This document shows positions 1-8,141 of a DNA stretch of 9,492 nucleotides, one piece after another. Position 1 is the stretch's first letter, and each line of letters starts with the position of its first letter. Origin of the DNA: Halorhodospira sp. (lineage in GTDB: Bacteria > Pseudomonadota > Gammaproteobacteria > Nitrococcales > Halorhodospiraceae); contig SKJZ01000031.1 of assembly GCA_007121755.1 (NCBI GenBank), positions 1 to 9,492 on the forward strand, written 5' to 3'. A program made the position numbers and the translations under genes. The notes under the pieces were generated by a model that saw only the letters and a list, made by a program, of their open reading frames with translations, had not been told where the DNA came from and made no database searches.

Positions 1-255
1 GATTCATCGGGATGGCGGCGAACTGGCCGCTGGCGCCGCCCTGCAGGAACAACACCTTGTAGTTCGACGGGATGCCCAGCAGTTCGCGCAGATCGGCCTC
101 GGCCTGTTCGGCCACGGAGACGAACTCCTTTCCTCGGTGGCTCATCTCCATGATGGACATACCGGAGCCGCGCCAATCGACCATCTCGTCGGCGGCCCGG
201 CGCAGCACCTCTTCAGGCAGCATCGCCGGACCGGCGCTGAAATTGTATACCCGCG

Positions 256-259
<4 letters not shown>
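1..259 (-). CDS. serC: Phosphoserine aminotransferase SerC, N-terminal part (cut by window edge)
   Basis: The first 86 codons of a minus-strand gene are present; the rest lies beyond position 1. The translation starts MTRVYNFSAGPAMLPEEVL, the typical opening of SerC, with the family's N-terminal NFSAGPA motif, followed by the SIMEMSHRGKEF stretch and the LFLQGGASGQFAAIPMN stretch, where GGAS contributes to PLP-phosphate binding. The family converts 3-phosphohydroxypyruvate and glutamate to O-phosphoserine and 2-oxoglutarate in cytoplasmic serine biosynthesis, and acts in the parallel step of pyridoxal phosphate synthesis. The ATG at 259-257 overlaps the gyrA stop codon in an ATGA junction, so the two genes are probably cotranscribed and translationally coupled. 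The gyrA-serC order is common in gammaproteobacteria. The catalytic lysine lies outside the window, so activity cannot be judged here. Confidence 0.95.
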
Positions 260-2823
<2,564 letters not shown>

Positions 2824-2879
2824 GCGGGGTCTCGCCCTCTCCTAAAGTCGTCGTTATCGGCTGCCGCGCGGGCGGACGT

Positions 2880-2930
2880 GCCGCCCCCGGGGCCGGGCGG
2901 CGCCGGATGTGTCGCGCCCCCTCCGGGCGC
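2880..2930 (-). promoter_or_regulatory. Two consecutive GC-rich hairpins in the gyrA leader
   Basis: Two perfect inverted repeats lie between gyrA and its probable promoter. The first has arms GCCGCCC (2880-2886) and GGGCGGC (2895-2901) around an 8-base spacer. The second has arms GCGCCC (2914-2919) and GGGCGC (2925-2930) around CCTCC. Transcripts from the AT-rich island near 2940 toward gyrA would contain both. Neither is followed by a U-tract on the minus strand, so they are not intrinsic terminators. They may stabilise the leader or be chance structure in very GC-rich DNA; no regulatory role is demonstrated. Confidence 0.35.
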
Positions 2931-2932
2931 AA

Positions 2933-2952
2933 CGTATAAGCGTATAATTTTA
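2933..2952. promoter_or_regulatory. AT-rich divergent promoter island between gyrA and the antiporter gene
   Basis: This is the only AT-rich stretch in the divergent intergenic region. On the plus strand there is a perfect TATAAT at 2943-2948, pointing to the antiporter gene. On the minus strand TGGTAAAAT gives an extended -10 (TGn plus TAAAAT, 2952-2947), pointing to gyrA. The two candidate -10 boxes overlap. No good -35 box is seen at 16-18 bases on either strand, so the call rests on the -10 matches and position. A tandem repeat CGTATAA-G-CGTATAA spans 2933-2947. Predicted leaders are about 115 bases on both sides. If both boxes are used, polymerase could occupy only one side at a time. 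Confidence 0.5.
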
Positions 2953-3069
2953 CCATATTCGCTGTGCCGCTTGTTCCGCCGGACGGCCCGCCGGCGCCAC
3001 CCCACCCGGAGTAAACTCTGCTAGGCTTCGGGCCGCATTCCGGCCACGGGACACGGTGGGGGCTCGCTC

Positions 3070-4791
3070 TTGGACTTGACCAACCAGTTGATCCTTTTCG
3101 GCGCCCTGCTGCTGCTCATCAGCATCATCGCCAGCGTCGTCTCGGATCGGCTGGGTGCGCCGCTGCTGTTGATCTTCCTCGGGATCGGCATGTTGCTAGG
3201 CGAAGAGGGGCCGTTCGGTGTCGTCTTCGACGACATCCAAGCGGCCCACCTGATCGGCAGCCTCGCTTTGGCGATCATTCTCTTCGACGGCGGCCTGCGC
3301 ACCCACGCCACCACCTTCCGCGTGGCCCTGAAGCCAGCGGTCTCACTGGCCACTGCCGGGGTATTGATTACCGCCGGGATCACCGGCGTGGCAGCGACGT
3401 GGGTCTTCGACCTCCACTGGACCCAGGGGCTGCTCATCGGCGCCATCGTCGGCTCCACTGACGCCGCGGCGGTCTTCGGGTTGCTCCACTCACGGGGCCT
3501 GGAGTTGAAACAGCGGGTCGCCGCCACCCTGGAGATCGAGTCGGGGAGCAACGACCCGATGGCGATCTTTCTGACCATCTTTCTGGTCGAGACACTGCTG
3601 CGGCCGCCGGAGTTCTTCGGCGTGGCGGCCGTCCTCGAGTTCATTCAGCAGATGGGACTGGGCGCCGGCCTCGGCCTGGCCGGCGGCTACGTCGTGGCGT
3701 TGATTATCAACCGTATCACCCTGACCTCCGGGCTCTACCCGCTGCTCGCCCTCGGCGGGGGCCTGGGCGTCTTCGGCATGGCGGCGGTACTGGGCGGCAG
3801 CGGGTTTCTGGCGGTCTATCTGGCCGGGGTGGTAATCGGCAACCGGCGGCTCCAGGCGGCGCAGAACATCCGGCGCTTTCACGACGGCTTCGCCTGGCTG
3901 GCGCAAATCACCATGTTCGTAGTGCTGGGACTGCTGGTGGTCCCTTCGGAGCTGGTACCGGTCGCCCTTCAAGGGTTGGCGCTGGCCGCGGTCTTAATGC
4001 TGGTGGCCCGTCCAGCGGCGGTGCTGGCCTGCCTGCTGCCCTTCCGCTTTCCGTGGCGGGAACAACTCTTCATCTCCTGGGTGGGGCTGCGCGGTGCGGT
4101 CCCGATCATCCTCGCCCTCTTTCCGCTACTGGCCGGGGTGGAGAACGCCGCGCTCTACTTCAACGCCGCCTTCTTCGTCGTACTCATCTCGCTCCTGGTG
4201 CAAGGGTGGACTGTCGCCCCGGCGGCGCGACTGCTCGGCCTGGAAGTACCACCGGACGCCGGCGCCGTCCAACGGCAGGAGATCGACGTCCCCCACCAGA
4301 CGGACTACACCTTCGTCACCTACCGGATCAGCAACGATTCGCCGGCCCGCTACAAACCGGTCTACACCCTGCCGCTACCCGAGACGGTGCAGGTTGCGGC
4401 ACTCTTCCGCGACGGCGAGGCGCTACCCGGCACCCAACAGCGCATCCTCCAAGCCGGTGACTATATCTATCTATTGGCGCTGCCGAAACAGATCCCAAAG
4501 CTGGACCGCATCTTCGTCGCCCCGACGGGGCCGGCCTACCTGGAGGAGCAGCGCTTCTTCGGCGAGTTCACTCTCAACGGCGAGACCTTGCTCAGCGATG
4601 TGGCCAGCGCCTACGGCATCGCCCTACCCACCGGCGCGCGCGCTGGCGAGACCCTGGGCAACTACCTGCTGCGCATCTTTACTAACCGCGCCGTGGTGGG
4701 CGACCGGGTGCGCATCGACAACCTCCAGTTCACCGTGCGCGAGGTGGAAAGGGGCCGGATCACTTCCGTGGGCATGCGCATCGGGCGGTAA
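3070..4791 (+). CDS. nhaP2: CPA1-type potassium/proton antiporter, NhaP2/CvrA-like
   Basis: This 573-residue inner-membrane protein has about 12 hydrophobic helices over residues 5-390, then a soluble tail. The membrane part shows CPA1 antiporter motifs: LFDGGLRTH at 71-79, GSTDAAAVFGLL at 128-139, ESGSNDPMAIF at 157-167 with the probable ion-binding Asp162, and SWVGLRGAVPI at 336-346. The tail fits a TrkA_C-type domain (about 405-485) and a CorC/HlyC-type domain (about 495-572), the layout and length of E. coli NhaP2/CvrA (578 residues). The family exports K+ (some members Na+) in exchange for H+ and serves osmotic and pH adjustment. TTG is chosen as the start because GGTGGGGG lies 7 bases upstream (3055-3062) and the first helix follows directly. 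It is transcribed divergently from gyrA. Cation preference cannot be read from the sequence. Confidence 0.92.
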   Translation: MDLTNQLILFGALLLLISIIASVVSDRLGAPLLLIFLGIGMLLGEEGPFGVVFDDIQAAHLIGSLALAIILFDGGLRTHATTFRVALKPAVSLATAGVLITAGITGVAATWVFDLHWTQGLLIGAIVGSTDAAAVFGLLHSRGLELKQRVAATLEIESGSNDPMAIFLTIFLVETLLRPPEFFGVAAVLEFIQQMGLGAGLGLAGGYVVALIINRITLTSGLYPLLALGGGLGVFGMAAVLGGSGFLAVYLAGVVIGNRRLQAAQNIRRFHDGFAWLAQITMFVVLGLLVVPSELVPVALQGLALAAVLMLVARPAAVLACLLPFRFPWREQLFISWVGLRGAVPIILALFPLLAGVENAALYFNAAFFVVLISLLVQGWTVAPAARLLGLEVPPDAGAVQRQEIDVPHQTDYTFVTYRISNDSPARYKPVYTLPLPETVQVAALFRDGEALPGTQQRILQAGDYIYLLALPKQIPKLDRIFVAPTGPAYLEEQRFFGEFTLNGETLLSDVASAYGIALPTGARAGETLGNYLLRIFTNRAVVGDRVRIDNLQFTVREVERGRITSVGMRIGR

Positions 4792-4814
4792 CAAGCACGG
4801 GCCGGGCCGAGCGG

Positions 4815-4842
4815 TTGACTGAGACGCAACAACCAGTACCCT
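4815..4842 (+). promoter_or_regulatory. Weak candidate promoter for the sulfotransferase gene
   Basis: TTGACT at 4815-4820 matches five of six bases of the sigma-70 -35 box. Sixteen bases later TACCCT (4837-4842) matches only the first two and last positions of the -10 box. It sits in the 112-base gap before the sulfotransferase gene. The -10 element is poor, so this is only the best candidate in the gap. Confidence 0.25.
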
Positions 4843-4855
4843 ACTTCCACCCCAA

Positions 4856-4877
4856 GGTACCGGTACGTCTCCGTACC
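4856..4877. repeat. GGTACC palindrome and adjoining short hairpin
   Basis: A GGTACC palindrome (4856-4861) is followed at once by GGTACG (4862-4867), TCTC and CGTACC (4872-4877), a perfect 6-bp stem with a 4-base loop. It lies 26 bases before the sulfotransferase start and is not followed by a T-run, so it is not a terminator. It could be an operator or leader hairpin for that gene. Similar GTACC-rich sequence occurs after the gene at 5713-5753. Confidence 0.3.
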
Positions 4878-4903
4878 CGCACCGCGAACAGAACAGAGAG
4901 GCC

Positions 4904-5677
4904 ATGTCCAGATTCTACTCGTTACGTGGTGACGGCCCTCGTCATCTGGTCAATGCAGCCGCGGCATTCAGCTATCTGCACAAGCGGTTCGGGACTACCG
5001 AGATCAATTGGAAAGCCAGCCGTTGGATCGCCGTCTATCCGTCACTCGGGCTTGCCTACAACCGAATCCAGAAAAATGCCAACACCTCCGCCATGGTTCT
5101 TCTGCGCGACCTTGAGCAGGGAGATATTGAACATCAACGAACAGCGAAGAAGACCACGTTAACGCTGTTCGACTTCGGCCCCCGCCGAAAGCACATCCCA
5201 CAGGATCTGACGTACTTTGTAATCATCCGAAACCCGTATTCAAGAGTACTGTCCGCCTTCCTGAACAAATTCAAGCCCAACTCGAGAATCTCCAAGGAGC
5301 ACGGGGCGTTCGACCATACCGCAGACGGCTTCAAGAAGTTTGTGTACTACCTGCGAGACGGCGGCAGGTCAGGGAATTCCCACTGGGATCTGCAGAAGAA
5401 ACTGATGCTCCTGCCGCCGGATCAGTACGACCGAGTAATCCGGTTCGAGAACTTCCAAGAGGAGATGCTCGGCTTTCTGGAAAGCCGCGGGCTCGCGCCT
5501 CGGGCAGGCAGCCTAGAGGCCCTCTACCCCAGTGATCAAAATAAGAAGACCGACGCCACGAAAAAGATGGAGCGGTTCTATACGCGCGAGGTTGCCGACC
5601 TCGTGGCCGACCTATTCGCCGCCGATTTCGATACCCTTGGTTACGATCGAACCTTCCCGGGTACGCTTGAGGATTAA
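4904..5677 (+). CDS. Carbohydrate sulfotransferase, sulfotransferase family 2-like
   Basis: This 257-residue protein is probably a PAPS-dependent sulfotransferase that moves sulfate to a sugar hydroxyl. IQKNANTSAM (55-64) fits the 5'-phosphosulfate loop, with Lys57 as the conserved lysine. VIIRNPYSRVLSAFLNKF (106-123) fits the 3'-phosphate motif, with Arg109 and Ser117. NSHWDLQ (158-164) matches the H-W-x-x-Q element of the Sulfotransfer_2 (HNK-1-like) family. The end (DFDTLGYDRTF) also looks typical. No signal peptide or membrane helix is seen, so it should act in the cytoplasm on a nucleotide- or lipid-linked sugar, or on a small metabolite. The ATG has a GAGAGG only two bases upstream, too close for a normal Shine-Dalgarno, so the start is less certain. 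Codon use is visibly less GC-rich than in its neighbours (many AAG/AAA, AAC, ATC, TTC and AGA codons), which hints at horizontal gain. The acceptor is unknown. Confidence 0.82.
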   Translation: MSRFYSLRGDGPRHLVNAAAAFSYLHKRFGTTEINWKASRWIAVYPSLGLAYNRIQKNANTSAMVLLRDLEQGDIEHQRTAKKTTLTLFDFGPRRKHIPQDLTYFVIIRNPYSRVLSAFLNKFKPNSRISKEHGAFDHTADGFKKFVYYLRDGGRSGNSHWDLQKKLMLLPPDQYDRVIRFENFQEEMLGFLESRGLAPRAGSLEALYPSDQNKKTDATKKMERFYTREVADLVADLFAADFDTLGYDRTFPGTLED

Positions 5678-5712
5678 GTGAAGGGCACTGAGCTTCTCGG
5701 TCCAGCGTAAGC

Positions 5713-5753
5713 CCGGTACCATCTTCGAAGAACCCGTCCTGTTCCAGTACCGG
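5713..5753. repeat. Spaced inverted repeat upstream of lqsS
   Basis: CCGGTAC (5713-5719) and GTACCGG (5747-5753) form a perfect 7-bp inverted repeat with a 27-base spacer. The spacer contains a 10-base palindrome, TCTTCGAAGA (5722-5731). The element lies in the 110-base gap between the sulfotransferase stop and the chosen lqsS start, where an operator or leader structure for lqsSR could sit. No sigma-70 promoter is convincing here. A related GGTACCGG also occurs inside the antiporter gene near 3955, so part of the signal may be chance. Confidence 0.3.
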
Positions 5754-5773
5754 TTGGCCGTTGATTCTTGGAC

Positions 5774-5780
5774 AAGGAAG
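5774..5780 (+). promoter_or_regulatory. Ribosome binding site that fixes the lqsS start
   Basis: AAGGAAG lies 7 bases before the TTG at 5788. The in-frame TTG at 5761 and the ATG at 5833 have no comparable purine-rich sequence at the right distance. The TTG at 5788 also gives an N-terminus close to that of Vibrio CqsS and places the kinase histidine at 200. Confidence 0.7.
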
Positions 5781-5787
5781 CATCCAT

Positions 5788-7089
5788 TTGAGCTGTCTCC
5801 TGTCGCCGCTGCAACGGGCCGTCCACGATGGGATGCGCCACTGCGAACCCAATCTCACCGCCGTCGGCGCGGTCGGCGTTGTCGGCTTTCCGTTGTTCTT
5901 TGTGATCTGGGAGCACTGGTTTCCCCAGCCCTACGAGAACCTTTTGTTGCGGCTGGTCGGCGCCGCCCTCTGCGTGCCTCTGCTGCTTCACCGCCGCCTG
6001 CCCGAGGCGCTGCGGCCGCATCTACCGGCTTACTGGATGGTGGTGAGCCTCTACACGCTGCCCTTCTTCTTCACCTTTATGCTGTTGAAAAATGAGGTCT
6101 CGACCGTCTGGAGCATGTCGACGCTGGCGGGGGTATTCCTCCTCGTCATCCTGGTCCACAATTGGCTTCTGATCGCCCTGCTGTTCACCACCGGCACCGG
6201 ACTGGCATGGGCGGCGTATGCGTTCACGGGCGGGGAGCCGAACCCGCTTCTGGTTGCCCGCTATTGGGAGCAGGCTCCCGTCTACCTCTTCGTCCTCGTC
6301 GCCGGTAGTATCTTCAATCTGAAGTCAGGGCTGATTCAGAAGGAGCGCATGGACGCCATGTTGGCCATCAGCCGCACCATCGCACACGAACTCCGCACGC
6401 CCCTGCTCGGGATCAGAAGCGGCATCGGCGGGCTGCAGCGCTACGTGCCCAGGCTGGTCGAGGGTTACGAGATCGCCCGCCGGCATGACGACACGCTGCC
6501 CGCGATCCGGCACGCCCACCTGCGGGCGCTCGGATCCGTGCTACAGCGCATGGACCGGGAGACCGACTACTCCATGGCCATGATCGACATGCTGCTCGTA
6601 AACGCGGCGCGGCATAAACTCGATCCGGGCGAGTTCACCTCCGTCCGTATCTCCACCTGCCTCGACACCGCGCTGGCGCGTTACCCGTTCCGCTCGCCGG
6701 TGGAGCGGGCCCGGGTGCGCCGCTCCGAATCGGAAGACTTCGCCTTCCGCGGCCCCGAGATCCTCGTTGTCCATGTCATCTTTAACTTACTGCGCAACGG
6801 GCTTTACGCCGTTGCCGAAGCGGGGCGCGGCGAAGTGACGCTGCGCACACGCCGAACGGAGCGCGGCGGGGAGCTGTCCGTACTGGATACGGGAACGGGG
6901 ATTCCGCCGGAAACCCTGCCGCGGATCTACGACCGTTTCTACTCGTCCCGGACCGCCGAGACCGGCTCGGGGATCGGGTTGGCTTTTTGCCGCATGGTGA
7001 TGGAGGGGATCGGCGGCTCGATCCACTGCCGGACCGAATACGGCGAGTTCACGGAATTTATACTGTACTTCCCGAGGATGGACCCATGA
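5788..7089 (+). CDS. lqsS: LqsS/CqsS-type quorum-sensing sensor histidine kinase
   Basis: This 433-residue membrane kinase should sense an alpha-hydroxyketone signal (CAI-1/LAI-1 class). Six hydrophobic segments, at about 24-42, 52-67, 83-100, 108-124, 127-146 and 163-177, form the sensor. Its FPLFFVIWEHWFPQPYENL stretch is close to FPAYYFIWEYWFPQSYENL as I recall it from Vibrio cholerae CqsS, and EPN, PFFFTFML and the STVWSMS region also correspond. The cytoplasmic part has the H-box RTIAHELRTPL with phospho-acceptor H200, the N-box FNLLRNGLYAV (N333, N337), DTGTG at 367-371, YDRFYSS at 381-387 and GSGIGLAFC from 393, so kinase activity should be intact. Unlike hybrid CqsS it stops right after the ATPase domain (EFILYFPRMDP) and has no receiver, as in Legionella LqsS. 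H200 is the number I recall for Legionella LqsS. The start is TTG at 5788; a longer form from TTG 5761 would add 9 residues. It overlaps lqsR by ATGA. Confidence 0.9.
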   Translation: MSCLLSPLQRAVHDGMRHCEPNLTAVGAVGVVGFPLFFVIWEHWFPQPYENLLLRLVGAALCVPLLLHRRLPEALRPHLPAYWMVVSLYTLPFFFTFMLLKNEVSTVWSMSTLAGVFLLVILVHNWLLIALLFTTGTGLAWAAYAFTGGEPNPLLVARYWEQAPVYLFVLVAGSIFNLKSGLIQKERMDAMLAISRTIAHELRTPLLGIRSGIGGLQRYVPRLVEGYEIARRHDDTLPAIRHAHLRALGSVLQRMDRETDYSMAMIDMLLVNAARHKLDPGEFTSVRISTCLDTALARYPFRSPVERARVRRSESEDFAFRGPEILVVHVIFNLLRNGLYAVAEAGRGEVTLRTRRTERGGELSVLDTGTGIPPETLPRIYDRFYSSRTAETGSGIGLAFCRMVMEGIGGSIHCRTEYGEFTEFILYFPRMDP

Positions 7090-8117
7090 ACGAACGGACA
7101 GCGCTTCCGGCCTACCGCTTTCCGACCACGGTGTTGTTCGTCGATGACGACACCAACTTCCTCGCCAACTTCAGCCTGGAGTTGGACGAGCGGATCGCCT
7201 TCCGCTTTTTCGACGCGCCGGGACCGGCGCTGCGCCATATCGAGGAGACGATGAGCCATGTGGCCGCGCATCGCCAATGGCTCCACTCCCAACGAGAGGC
7301 GATCGGTTGGCCGCTGCGCAACCACTGCCTCCGTCTCGATCTGGCCGCCATCGAAGAGGTGGCCACCAACCCCGACCGGTTCAAGGAGATACCCGTGGTG
7401 GTGGTCGACTACGCGATGCCGGAGATGGACGGGCTGACCTTCTGCCGACGCATCGGAAACCCGAATCTCAAGAAGATTCTAATCACCGGCGTCGGGGACG
7501 AGCGGCTCGCCGTGGCGGCCTTTAACGAGGGGTTGATCGACCGCTTTATCCTGAAGGGCGACCGCGACGCCGCGGCGCAGGTCAATACAGCGGTCACCGA
7601 ACTCCAGCAGCAGTACTTCCGCGATGCCTCCCAGTTGGTGCATCGATCCCTGGAGGGAGAGGGGGTCCACTTTCTGCGCGACCCCGTCTTCGTTGAACAC
7701 TTTCACCGTCTGAACGCCGATTACGACGTCGTCGAGTACTACTTCGTTGCGGAGCCCGACGGCTTTTTGCTCGTCACCGCACCGGGCGCGACCTACCGCC
7801 TAATCGTCCTGGACGACGAGCAGATGGACGCCCACTGGGAGATCGCCTGCGACCAGGAGGCCCCCCGCCGTCTTCTCGACGCCTTGAAGGCGCGCGCGAA
7901 GGTCCCGTACTTCTGGAGAAGCGGCGGGTACTACAGGGCGGCGGAGGCCGATTGGGAGCAGCACCTCTACCCGGCGACCCGCCTCAATGGAGTACGGACC
8001 TACTACCTCGCACTGATCGAGAATCCGCCGGCCTACAGCCAAATGGACTGGCATATCAGAAGCTACAACAACTTCCTTGAAGGCTTCGATGCCGAAACCT
8101 GTTTGCCCTTTGGCTGA
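7086..8117 (+). CDS. lqsR: LqsR-type response regulator with unusual output domain
   Basis: This 343-residue protein is the likely phosphorylation partner of LqsS. Its receiver starts with VLFVDDD (16-22, acidic residues D20-D22), has phospho-acceptor D108 in VVVVDYAMPEMDG, a switch threonine T134 in KILITG and the lysine K157 in FILKGD. The aspartate is about 50 residues later than in ordinary receivers because of a helical insertion at about 50-100; D108 is also the number I recall for Legionella LqsR. The remaining part (about 190-343) is no recognisable helix-turn-helix, GGDEF, EAL or AAA domain. It is rich in Tyr, Trp and His and contains YYFVAEPDGFLLVT and FWRSGGYYRAAEADWEQ. I recall that the LqsR output domain was described as novel, so the DNA or protein target is open. 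The ATG has GAGG 8 bases upstream (7074-7077) and overlaps the lqsS stop, which implies translational coupling and matched stoichiometry. Confidence 0.85.
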   Translation: MNERTALPAYRFPTTVLFVDDDTNFLANFSLELDERIAFRFFDAPGPALRHIEETMSHVAAHRQWLHSQREAIGWPLRNHCLRLDLAAIEEVATNPDRFKEIPVVVVDYAMPEMDGLTFCRRIGNPNLKKILITGVGDERLAVAAFNEGLIDRFILKGDRDAAAQVNTAVTELQQQYFRDASQLVHRSLEGEGVHFLRDPVFVEHFHRLNADYDVVEYYFVAEPDGFLLVTAPGATYRLIVLDDEQMDAHWEIACDQEAPRRLLDALKARAKVPYFWRSGGYYRAAEADWEQHLYPATRLNGVRTYYLALIENPPAYSQMDWHIRSYNNFLEGFDAETCLPFG

Positions 8118-8141
8118 GGCCGGCCCCTCCCGCCTACCCCG
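8118..8141. other. Convergent 24-base gap between lqsR and lqsA
   Basis: The lqsR and lqsA stop codons face each other across 24 GC-rich bases. No hairpin followed by a T-run is seen on either strand, so there is no intrinsic terminator. Transcripts from both sides may overlap at their 3' ends, or end by Rho. Confidence 0.6.

Noticed and set aside
3021..3972. Minus-strand open frames opposite the antiporter gene (3021-3644 and 3490-3972)
   Set aside because: They lie fully antisense to a well-supported membrane protein gene, have low-complexity or polar translations and no ribosome binding site or family match.
4792..4830. Intrinsic terminator after the antiporter gene
   Set aside because: The GC-rich stretch after the stop codon has no clear stem followed by a T-run, so the end of this transcript cannot be placed.
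5331..6021. Minus-strand open frames across the sulfotransferase end and lqsS start (5331-5858 and 5674-6021)
   Set aside because: They are antisense to two recognised genes and show no domain or plausible start signal.
6987..7085. Upstream extension of LqsR to 6987
   Set aside because: It would overlap the catalytic end of lqsS by about 100 bases. The ATG at 7086 has its own ribosome binding site, an ATGA junction, and places the aspartate at 108.
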